A model generated the notes under the pieces. The model was not told the origin of the DNA and did not search any database. It was given only the letters and a program-made list of their open reading frames with translations. Below, piece by piece: positions 1 through 5,450 of a stretch of DNA of 5,718 nucleotides (positions within the stretch are counted from its first letter, which is position 1; each line of letters starts with the position of its first letter). Made by a program: the position numbers and the translations under genes. Where the stretch lies: NCBI GenBank assembly GCA_028289745.1, contig JANQOD010000096.1, forward strand, positions 1-5,718, written 5' to 3'. Origin of the DNA: Allomuricauda sp. Its GTDB lineage: Bacteria; Bacteroidota; Bacteroidia; Flavobacteriales; Flavobacteriaceae.

Positions 1-561
1 CTTGATCTCGTCTAGGTTTTCAATCTCATCCTCAAGGTATTCGGCATACTCTTTGAGTTTCTCAACCGGATAATCTCCTTTCAAATTCACATTAAGAATT
101 GGAAAGGCTTCGGCAAGATTCAGGTCGAAAACATTGGGTTCTACCTTGGCTCCGTTAAAAATGGGCCAATCTTCACCGGCCTTTTCCGCATCTACCTCAT
201 CTTTCACCTCTTGTTTTGCCGCTTCAACGGTGATATTTTCGTCAAATTCGACCACGACCATTGAATAATCTTCTTGAGAGGTAGAGGTCATCTCAACAAA
301 ATTGCTCACGTTTTTAAGGCGTTCTTCCAAAGGGTCGGTGATAAGACGCTCCATATCCTCAGCGGTATTGCCCGGATAGATAGTGCTCACGTAAATCTTG
401 GTCTCTACCGCCTCGGGAAATTCTTCGCGCGGCATCGAAAAATAGCTGGATATTCCAATGGACAAGAAAATAGCGATCATCACATAAATAACCGAGGGGT
501 TATCTATGGCCCAAGATGACAGTCTGAACTCTTTATTGGCGATCTTTTTGGCTTTTTCCAT
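1..561 (-). CDS. RND-family efflux pump permease (AcrB/MexB-like), N-terminal part, truncated by window edge
   Basis: Inner-membrane proton-driven pump of a tripartite RND exporter. The 187 codons visible begin MEKAKKIANKEFRLSSWAID, followed by a first transmembrane helix at about residues 23-42, then the periplasmic porter domain. The stretch MPREEFPEA (43-51), then IYPGNTAEDME (61-71) and the TDPLEERLKNV segment (75-85), is the typical AcrB-family start of the PN1 subdomain. The cytoplasmic lead before the first helix is about 22 residues, longer than in E. coli AcrB. The ATG at 561 lies 8 nt after the adaptor's stop codon, so the two are almost certainly co-transcribed and probably translationally linked. 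The gene continues beyond position 1; full-length members are usually over 1,000 residues. Substrate cannot be told from this part. The family call is firm; the drug, metal or lipid specificity is unknown. Confidence 0.95.
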   Translation of the reverse strand, partial: MEKAKKIANKEFRLSSWAIDNPSVIYVMIAIFLSIGISSYFSMPREEFPEAVETKIYVSTIYPGNTAEDMERLITDPLEERLKNVSNFVEMTSTSQEDYSMVVVEFDENITVEAAKQEVKDEVDAEKAGEDWPIFNGAKVEPNVFDLNLAEAFPILNVNLKGDYPVEKLKEYAEYLEDEIENLDEIK

Positions 562-569
562 GATATGAT

Positions 570-1760
570 TTAGTTGTTGACCGTATTTTCTATGTTGAGG
601 ATTTTGACCTTTTGGTTGTCCCGGACGCTTCTGGCACCTTCAATGATGATGTTGTCGCCATTTGAAAGACCCGAAAGTACTTCAACAAAGTCACCTTGGG
701 TCTTGCCCAGTTGTATAATGGCCTTTTTGGAAATTCTTTCACTTTCTGAACCATTTTCCGCTACCACGTAGACATACTGCTCTCCGACCGCGTTTTCAGA
801 AACAACACTTTGAGGGATCAAAATGGCTTCTTTGTTGCTGTAATCGTTGATCTTGGCAATTGCCGTTAAGTTGGGCTTTATGGCGCCATCTTTATTGGGA
901 ACAGGAATTTCAACGCTAAAGGAACGATTGCCGGGATTGATAAAATTACCGGTTTGTCTTATTTTGGAGGATACGCTACTGCCCAGTACCGGAAAATATA
1001 CTTCAACCGGTTTGCCGGGAGTAACGTTTGGTAAGTGCGCCTCAGGAACTTCGACCTCTACGTACATATCTGAAAGGTTGACAATTCGAAACACTTCTGA
1101 ACCTTGCCCCGGGGCAACAACGGTGCCTTGATCTTTGATGATATCGTCTACGATTCCAGAGAAGGGGGCCCTAATGGACGATTTCCCTACTTGGCTTTCC
1201 AATTGTTTTACGGCACTATGTTGAGCCTCATATTGCGCCTTTGCTTGGAGATATTGAATTTCAGACCCGATGTTTTGGTCCCATAACCTTTTTTGTCGTT
1301 CAAAAGTGGTCTTTGCCAACGCAGCTTGTGTTTTCAATTGCGCCAACTGGCTTGACAGGCCCCCATCATCAATCGAAGCCAATAGCTGCCCCTTCGAAAC
1401 ACGCTGCCCTTCCTTAACGTAAATACGGTATAAGGTTCCGGATATTTCAGGGTACACCAAAACATTTTGGTCGGTCATTACATCTCCCTGAAGTTCCAGA
1501 TAGTGGTGAAATTCTTGGGGTTGAACGGTCATGGCCGTTACCAGGGGAAGCTTGGCATTTTCGTCCAATTCAGCTATGGCCGAATCCAATAACCTTACTT
1601 GGTCTTCCAAGGCTTTGAGTTCTTGCGATATGCTGGATCGTTTTTGTCTTATGGCTTCCAGATCATTGCCGGCAATAACGTCCCCGACCGAACCGGAGTC
1701 GCCTCCACCGCAAGAAGCCAGAATCATTCCTAGGATTGATAATTGAACTATTTTTTTCAT
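570..1760 (-). CDS. RND efflux periplasmic adaptor (membrane-fusion protein), lipoprotein
   Basis: HlyD/AcrA-type adaptor of 396 residues that bridges the inner-membrane pump and the outer-membrane channel. A lipoprotein signal is visible: basic MKK, a hydrophobic core, and lipobox ILAS-C with the lipidated Cys at 17, followed by a Gly/Ser linker. Residues 33-68 form a charged heptad-like helix lying before the core domain. The first lipoyl half-motif is around 103-130 (YPEISGTLYRIYVKEGQRVS). An alpha-helical hairpin spans about 135-190, and the second lipoyl half around 194-228 (SIRAPFSGIVDDIIKDQGTV). A beta-barrel follows at about 232-305 and a membrane-proximal domain at 310-390. It ends 8 nt before the pump gene and starts 36 nt after the four-helix-bundle gene. 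The start has an A-rich leader (AAAAAATAATG), usual for Bacteroidota. Adaptor assignment is secure; the transported compound is not evident. Confidence 0.95.
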   Translation of the reverse strand: MKKIVQLSILGMILASCGGGDSGSVGDVIAGNDLEAIRQKRSSISQELKALEDQVRLLDSAIAELDENAKLPLVTAMTVQPQEFHHYLELQGDVMTDQNVLVYPEISGTLYRIYVKEGQRVSKGQLLASIDDGGLSSQLAQLKTQAALAKTTFERQKRLWDQNIGSEIQYLQAKAQYEAQHSAVKQLESQVGKSSIRAPFSGIVDDIIKDQGTVVAPGQGSEVFRIVNLSDMYVEVEVPEAHLPNVTPGKPVEVYFPVLGSSVSSKIRQTGNFINPGNRSFSVEIPVPNKDGAIKPNLTAIAKINDYSNKEAILIPQSVVSENAVGEQYVYVVAENGSESERISKKAIIQLGKTQGDFVEVLSGLSNGDNIIIEGARSVRDNQKVKILNIENTVNN

Positions 1761-1764
1761 TATT
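1758..1764 (+). repeat. 7-bp direct repeat CATTATT, left copy (possible target-site duplication)
   Basis: It includes the adaptor start codon (AATAATG in sense). An identical 7-mer occurs at 2190-2196. Being short and AT-rich, it may be chance. Confidence 0.3.
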
Positions 1765-1770
1765 TTTTAT

Positions 1771-1810
1771 GTTTAATCGTTGATGGGTTTAAATGTTCAA
1801 GAGTTTAATT
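1771..1810 (+). repeat. Array of five degenerate 8-bp units (GTTYRANN), one arm of an inverted pair
   Basis: Units start at 1771, 1779, 1787, 1795 and 1803, each beginning GTT. Three contain GTTTAA at exact 16-bp spacing. The array covers the gap after the four-helix-bundle gene and its last codons. Units 1779-1797 match the minus-strand copy at 2186-2168 in 17 of 19 positions. Confidence 0.7.
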
Positions 1811-2192
1811 GAGACTTATACAGACCATCTAACATTGCCAAAATCTCAGTTGGTTCTTTTCTAATGCTATCGTAATCTTTTGTTTTTAAAAATTCCATGT
1901 CCACTGAAAGAATGGATTGGTTCAAAAGTTCAAGACCAGAGCTGTACGCGATTTCTGTAAAGCGAGCTTTGTCTTTATTGGAATGTCTCCCTGTTCCTTC
2001 GGCAATGTTTGAGGAAATTGATATTGAAGATTTTCTCATTTGACTTATTAATCCAAATCGGTCATCATCAGGAAATTTTTTGGTCACTTTATAGATTTCA
2101 AAGACCAGTTCCCTACTTTTTTGCCAAACATTCAATTTCTCGAAGGAAAATGTTCTCATGACTTGTAAACTTTTAAACCCATTAACTTCCAT
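1797..2192 (-). CDS. Four-helix-bundle protein, S23 / 23S rRNA-intervening-sequence family (PF05635-like)
   Basis: Small helical protein of the family first known from intervening sequences in Leptospira 23S rRNA and structurally related to the Avd accessory protein of diversity-generating retroelements; its cellular role is not established. Seen here: LNVWQKSRELVFEIYK (20-35), KKFPDDDRFGL (38-48) and the hallmark QMRKSSISISSNIAEGTGR (51-69), then two further helices. Two starts are possible. The ATG at 2192 overlaps the tolC stop by one base (TAATG), giving 131 residues. The ATG at 2159 gives 120 residues beginning MRTFSFEKLNVWQ, which fits the family's usual N terminus better; the extra eleven residues would translate the flanking repeat. 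The gene interrupts an otherwise compact efflux operon and has about 35% G+C by hand count, against about 46% in a 360-bp sample of the adaptor gene. Its coding end also runs into a repeat array. Family call strong, start uncertain, function unknown. Confidence 0.9.
   Translation of the reverse strand: MEVNGFKSLQVMRTFSFEKLNVWQKSRELVFEIYKVTKKFPDDDRFGLISQMRKSSISISSNIAEGTGRHSNKDKARFTEIAYSSGLELLNQSILSVDMEFLKTKDYDSIRKEPTEILAMLDGLYKSQLNS
2155..2186 (-). repeat. Array of 8-bp units at the other end, inverted relative to 1771-1810
   Basis: On the minus strand, units begin at 2186 (GTTAATGG), 2178 (GTTTAAAA), 2170 and, weakly, 2162. The first two match the plus-strand units at 1779 and 1787 in 7 of 8 positions each. 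Together with 1771-1810 they bracket the four-helix-bundle gene as inverted repeats. In the mRNA the arms could pair through an 11-bp perfect core plus flanking pairs. Confidence 0.65.
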
Positions 2193-2196
2193 TATT
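2190..2196 (+). repeat. 7-bp direct repeat CATTATT, right copy (possible target-site duplication)
   Basis: It includes the tolC stop overlapping the ATG at 2192 (AATAATG in sense). It is identical to 1758-1764 and lies just outside the inverted 8-bp array. Confidence 0.3.
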
Positions 2197-3532
2197 CAGA
2201 ATTCAGGATGATTTCCAATGCTGTTTTTCTATTGATCACATCCACCATTGACTGTAGGTATTCTTGTTGGGTGGAATATAATTGGGTCTGTGCCTGTCTC
2301 AATTCAAAACTGGTGGCCAGACCTTCTGAATATTTTGTCTGGTTTTTATTTTCTATGCGCTCTGCCAACGCCAGATTGTCTTTTGAGGTTTGATATTCTT
2401 CAATGGCCAATATGTAGTTGCTCTTTGCATTTTCAAGCTGTAGGTGAATCTGTTCTTCGGCTTCGGTTAACTGGGTCTTGGCCTTCTCGTATGCTATTTT
2501 GGCCCGCTGGGTGCTGGCATTTCTTTTTAAGGAGCTGAAAATGGGAATGTTCAAGTCTACCCCAAAAGTGGAGAAGCCGAACCAGTCTTGTCCTTGATCG
2601 AAAAACGAGAACCGTTCACCGAAAGAAAGTCCGCCGTAGTTGATAAAAGCGTTCAGTGTGGGCAGTGCCCGGCTCTTTGCCAACTTCAGCTCAAAGTAGC
2701 GTTGTTCGTTAAGGTTCTGTACAATTTTATAATCGACATTGTTTTCGATATTGAAATCGGAATCCAATAGATCAAAGGTGATTTTTTCTTGGGTCAGTAC
2801 ATCGAGGGTTTCGGTAAGTTCGGTATTGCTGCCGATAGGAAGCCCCATGACCAAGTTCAACATCTGTAGGGTAATTTTCTCCAATCGTTGGGCATTTTTC
2901 AACTGGCTTTCGATTGAAGACAGCGTGATCTGCAATTGATCGACACTTTCTTCATCGCCCAAACCGTTTTCATATATTTTCTTGGTCTCGTAAAGGTTCT
3001 TTTCCAGGGTCTTTCTGTTCTTTTCAAGAATATCGACACTTTCTTGGGCCAACAATACATTGCCATAGGCTTCGATGACCGCTTTTCGAACATCGAGGTC
3101 GGTTTTTTCTTTGTTGTTCTGACTGTAATCAAGAAACGCTTTTGTCGCCTGTACCCCAACAATATACGAGCCATCAAAGATTTGCTGTGTCAGCGTGCCC
3201 GTTGCTGAGATTTGCTGTGGCTGGCCCAAAGGGGTTTCGAAAAATGTGCCCGGTTCTTGTCCCACGATTTCTCCGGGAAGCTGTACCACTTGTTGTTTCA
3301 ATTGGTTTTGATAGCTGACCGTTCCATTGATCTGTGGCAGGCCCGTGGCAATGGTCTCCCACTTTTGCTTTTGGGCATCAATCAAATCTCTACTCGCGTT
3401 AATGGACTGGTAGTTATGTTCTAAAGCATAGGCAATGGCCTCATTCAACGAAAAGGAAGTTTTTGTTTCCTGGGCACCCAATGGAATGGTGCCAAGCAAA
3501 ATAAATAATCCCGTTTTGATGATCGTTCGCAT
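2192..3532 (-). CDS. TolC-family outer membrane efflux channel
   Basis: Outer-membrane factor of the tripartite exporter, forming the exit duct through the outer membrane and a periplasmic helical barrel. It has 446 residues, normal for the family. The signal peptide is at about 1-20 (basic MRTIIK, hydrophobic core, cleavage probably after LGA). The fold's internal duplication is visible: GLPQINGTVSYQNQ (64-77) and ALPTLNAFINYGG (289-301) open the two beta-hairpin halves. QQIFDGS (116-122) and IPIFSSLKRN (329-338) then precede the long helices rich in Gln, Glu, Lys and Asn. The start is immediately after the TetR stop (no gap), and the stop TAA shares its last base with the ATG of the next reading frame. 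This tight spacing indicates one transcript. Partners are the adaptor and pump encoded downstream. Substrate unknown. Confidence 0.95.
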   Translation of the reverse strand: MRTIIKTGLFILLGTIPLGAQETKTSFSLNEAIAYALEHNYQSINASRDLIDAQKQKWETIATGLPQINGTVSYQNQLKQQVVQLPGEIVGQEPGTFFETPLGQPQQISATGTLTQQIFDGSYIVGVQATKAFLDYSQNNKEKTDLDVRKAVIEAYGNVLLAQESVDILEKNRKTLEKNLYETKKIYENGLGDEESVDQLQITLSSIESQLKNAQRLEKITLQMLNLVMGLPIGSNTELTETLDVLTQEKITFDLLDSDFNIENNVDYKIVQNLNEQRYFELKLAKSRALPTLNAFINYGGLSFGERFSFFDQGQDWFGFSTFGVDLNIPIFSSLKRNASTQRAKIAYEKAKTQLTEAEEQIHLQLENAKSNYILAIEEYQTSKDNLALAERIENKNQTKYSEGLATSFELRQAQTQLYSTQQEYLQSMVDVINRKTALEIILNSE

Positions 3533-4138
3533 TTAATCTTGGTTTGAATTGATGATTTCGTTCAATATTTTTCGTCCCTTTGGGGTAACGATGCCCCGTA
3601 GATGGTATTCTAGAAAATAATCTTCCAGTTCTATTCTCGAGAACTTTGACATCGGGAAAAGATCTTGATCGCCCAAACTTATCGCACCTGAAAAATAAAT
3701 TCGTGCCACAAACTGCACATTCAGATTTTTTCGGTAGATACCGATTTCAATTCCCCTTCTAATGTTATCGATCAAGCACTCGTGCATTACCTCAATCTCT
3801 TTTTTCTTGAGCGTTTCAAAAAGTCTGGGATAGTATTTCCGTAACTGATATAATGTGGAGGCCTTTTCATTCTTCAATCGAATCATGACGAATTTTTTGA
3901 TTTCGTACAATTCTTCGATAGGGTTTTTCTCAAGGGCTATTATTTGGTCTATCCCGTCAGAGATTGACCAGAAAAGGTTCATCGTGGCCTCCTCCACCAA
4001 TTTGGTCTTATTCTCAAAGTGACTGTAAATGGTTTTTTTTGAGATGCCCATTTCATGGGCCAGGTCATCCATCGTTACACTTTTGAAACCTAGGTTCAAG
4101 AACAGTTCTGTAGCTCTATGCAAAATTTCTTCTCTCAT
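3533..4138 (-). CDS. TetR/AcrR-family transcriptional repressor, probable regulator of the efflux operon
   Basis: DNA-binding repressor of 201 residues from the ATG at 4138. The N terminus MREEILHRATELFLNLGFKS is the usual TetR helix 1. The helix-turn-helix follows at about 24-44 (MDDLAHEMGISKKTIYSHF), with NKTKLVEEA leading into the ligand-binding domain, which is too divergent to predict an inducer. A longer frame from 4189 would add 17 residues, but they cross a palindromic operator-like site and do not resemble TetR, so I reject that start. The gene is first in the operon and its stop directly abuts the tolC start, so it should be co-expressed with the pump it controls. Autorepression, relieved by a pump substrate, is the usual scheme for this layout and is inferred here. 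Confidence 0.92.
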   Translation of the reverse strand: MREEILHRATELFLNLGFKSVTMDDLAHEMGISKKTIYSHFENKTKLVEEATMNLFWSISDGIDQIIALEKNPIEELYEIKKFVMIRLKNEKASTLYQLRKYYPRLFETLKKKEIEVMHECLIDNIRRGIEIGIYRKNLNVQFVARIYFSGAISLGDQDLFPMSKFSRIELEDYFLEYHLRGIVTPKGRKILNEIINSNQD

Positions 4139-4159
4139 GTGGGCGCCAAAAATAAAACA

Positions 4160-4187
4160 GGAAACTTTAAAAACCAGAAAAGTTTCC
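4160..4187 (-). promoter_or_regulatory. Inverted repeat upstream of tetR, probable TetR operator
   Basis: Perfect 9-bp arms, GGAAACTTT (4160-4168) and AAAGTTTCC (4179-4187), are separated by 10 bp and end 21 bp before the tetR ATG at 4138. A further AAAGTTT lies next to it at 4188-4194. On the sense strand AAACTTTG (4194-4187) partly resembles the Bacteroidota -7 element TAnnTTTG, with a weak TTAG 20 bp upstream. The site could therefore block a promoter for the whole operon. The repeat is certain; which protein binds is inferred. Confidence 0.6.
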
Positions 4188-4328
4188 AAAGTTTTACATT
4201 TTTTTAACGCATTACTAATCTCGGGGCAATCCTCTATTATTTAGACGTAAGAACGAGATATGATCGGACAACACATTTGTTTTTTCTTAAGAGTATCGTT
4301 GAACCCATCGAAGGGAGAAGGCCCATTT
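4188..4328. other. Intergenic region between the efflux operon and the sigma-factor unit
   Basis: This AT-rich spacer must hold the efflux operon promoter and the end of the upstream transcript. I see no convincing GC-rich hairpin followed by a T run on the minus strand after the stop codon at 4329, and no credible small gene. Confidence 0.5.
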
Positions 4329-4763
4329 TTAAACTTCTGGATCCTTTTTTTCATCTTCTTGGGTTCTGTCAACATATGCTTTGTATGCTTGTTCACCTTC
4401 TTCTTTCCAAAATTCGTCATAGAGCTTCCATTCAGAAAAATCCCTTCGCATGGGGCCACATTTTTCTGAGCTGAACCTTCTTTTCGATTTTCTTCTTCGA
4501 GAGCCATTCTTTCTGGGACCGCCCGATCCAAAGCCAAAAAATATCTTTGAAAGAACTAGTAGTCCAAAAGCTTGCCAATAGGTAATAGTGGCCAGTCCGA
4601 ATAGATCGGGCATCAACCAATTCCACAACCACATGACCACATAGCCGAACAGCAAGAAAAAAAGTATGGCCAAAATGATCATAAAGAAAACTTTAAAGGC
4701 TTTGGTCACGTAATATTCAGCCTTTCTTTCCATTCTTTTTTCAATGTGATTTTTATGTTCCAT
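4329..4763 (-). CDS. Small integral membrane protein of unknown function, co-encoded with the ECF sigma factor
   Basis: 144 residues, function not recognised. The order is: a charged cytoplasmic-type N terminus (1-22), a strongly hydrophobic helix at about 24-46 (FFMIILAILFFLLFGYVVM), WNWLMPDLFG, and a second helix at about 60-78 (TYWQAFGLLVLSKIFFG). A glycine turn and a very basic stretch follow (84-97, rich in Arg and Lys), then an aromatic/acidic tail containing EWKLYDEFWKEEGEQAY (111-127). Two helices would put both ends on the same side, probably the cytoplasm given the basic residues. The start is 4 nt after the sigma factor stop, so the two are expressed together. Such a pairing suggests a membrane partner or anti-sigma factor, but no known anti-sigma domain (ZAS, FecR or RsgI type) is visible, so this is inference only. 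Confidence 0.8.
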   Translation of the reverse strand: MEHKNHIEKRMERKAEYYVTKAFKVFFMIILAILFFLLFGYVVMWLWNWLMPDLFGLATITYWQAFGLLVLSKIFFGFGSGGPRKNGSRRRKSKRRFSSEKCGPMRRDFSEWKLYDEFWKEEGEQAYKAYVDRTQEDEKKDPEV

Positions 4764-4767
4764 AGTT

Positions 4768-5334
4768 TTAAGTTTTATCTTTTTTTTTGTTTTCCAAGTT
4801 TTTGAGCAGTATCGACATGGCCCTATGTCGTCGTGACATTAGGGTGCCCTGTGAAATGCCCGTTTGTTCTGAGATTTCGCGATAGCTGTATCCTTCAAAA
4901 TCGACCGCCAATATGATGTCTCGATAATCAGGTTTGAGTTCGGTTACCACCTGCTTCAACTTTTTTATGAGCGGTTCAGGATATTCGAATTCATCTTTCC
5001 CGTAAAAAAGCCCAGCAAATTCTGTCCACAGGTCTTCAAGTGCCGAATCGTCATATAATCTTTCTTTTTTGGTGCGCATGACATCGATTATTTTATTTCT
5101 GACCGAACGGTACACAAAGCCGGCAATATTGTCAATTGGCGACGGATCTGATCTTGAGAACAGCTTCAGGGCCACATCTTGAACAATATCTTCGGCATCG
5201 CTTTCGGCCGTAGTGTCGATTTTTGACCGCACGTATCCCTTGAGCGATTGATACTCATCGGTGAAAAAGTCTGCCAGTCTTTTACGGTTTTCTTGTTCTG
5301 AAGTCATTTCACGGCAATTGGCGCCAGCTTTCAT
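4768..5334 (-). CDS. ECF-type RNA polymerase sigma-70 factor
   Basis: Alternative sigma factor of 188 residues with the two-domain ECF layout. Region 2 spans about 24-92: EDIVQDVALKLF (48-59) is the core-binding segment and FVYRSVRNKIIDVMRTKKE (73-91) the -10 recognition helix. Region 4 is at about 123-180, with LKPDYRDIILAVDFEGYSY followed by the helix-turn-helix REISEQTGISQGTLMSRRHRA (split across 152-171). An acidic/aromatic linker with YDDSALEDLWTEF (94-106) joins them. The start may be 5334, or 5307, where MTSEQENRKRLADFF looks more like a sigma N terminus. The ATG at 5334 has the more A-rich leader, so the longer form is kept tentatively. The gene is followed at 4 nt by the small membrane protein. 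A palindrome lies at 5346-5362, just upstream. The signal it responds to is not apparent. Confidence 0.93.
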   Translation of the reverse strand: MKAGANCREMTSEQENRKRLADFFTDEYQSLKGYVRSKIDTTAESDAEDIVQDVALKLFSRSDPSPIDNIAGFVYRSVRNKIIDVMRTKKERLYDDSALEDLWTEFAGLFYGKDEFEYPEPLIKKLKQVVTELKPDYRDIILAVDFEGYSYREISEQTGISQGTLMSRRHRAMSILLKNLENKKKDKT

Positions 5335-5345
5335 TCTTATAGACG

Positions 5346-5362
5346 ATGGTTTTCAAAACCAT
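5346..5362. promoter_or_regulatory. 17-bp palindrome between divergent sigma-factor and polyprenyl synthase genes
   Basis: ATGGTTTT (5346-5353) and AAAACCAT (5355-5362) are perfect inverted arms around one central base, starting 11 bp upstream of the sigma factor ATG at 5334. On the minus strand TGGTTTTG (5361-5354) resembles the Bacteroidota -7 element TAnnTTTG. A repressor site overlapping the sigma promoter is plausible; the binding protein is unknown. Confidence 0.45.
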
Positions 5363-5450
5363 TGCATTTTTAAGGGTGATCACGGTATCGATTTGACGTC
5401 AGTGTATGTCATTTGTAACAATGGGTGTATTTTTAACCAAAATTGGTCAC

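Larger units (their letters stand above)
1765..2189 (-). mobile_element. Putative inserted cassette carrying the four-helix-bundle gene
   Basis: This 425-bp segment lies between two copies of the 7-mer CATTATT (1758-1764 and 2190-2196, plus strand) and holds only the four-helix-bundle gene, with inverted arrays of an 8-bp repeat near both ends. Deleting it together with one 7-mer copy would join the tolC stop and the adaptor start as TAATG, a normal one-base operon overlap. Base composition is lower in G+C than the neighbouring efflux gene. No transposase, reverse transcriptase or integrase is encoded inside, so movement would need help from elsewhere or an RNA-based route. The inverted arrays are not flush with the 7-mers: 3 bp on the tolC side, 6 bp on the adaptor side. 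The boundaries and the idea of mobility are inference; the repeats and composition are directly visible. Confidence 0.4.

Noticed and set aside
1765..2189. Part of a diversity-generating retroelement, because Avd shares the four-helix-bundle fold
   Set aside because: No reverse transcriptase, template repeat or variable repeat is visible in the window, and the surrounding genes are an intact efflux operon.
4139..4189. Upstream extension of the TetR frame to an ATG at 4189
   Set aside because: It adds 17 residues unlike the family and runs through the operator-like inverted repeat; the ATG at 4138 gives a normal TetR start.
4264..4328. Possible terminator after the membrane protein gene
   Set aside because: Only very short pairings, such as CCC with GGG, are present and no T run follows on the minus strand.
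4260..4474. Two short hydrophobic plus-strand frames
   Set aside because: They are antisense to the membrane protein gene, and their hydrophobicity comes from reading its Lys-rich codons backwards.
4241..4537. 98-codon minus-strand open frame overlapping the small membrane protein
   Set aside because: It is out of frame with the better-supported membrane gene, shows no recognisable domain, and overlaps its basic coding stretch; likely a shadow frame.
5394..5401. TGACGTCA palindrome in the divergent spacer
   Set aside because: An 8-bp palindrome alone is easily chance, and no conserved promoter element is placed sensibly around it.
5406..5450. Upstream in-frame ATGs (5406 and 5421) for the polyprenyl synthase
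   Set aside because: The added residues do not resemble the family N terminus; MQSLEFYREEF at 5451 does.
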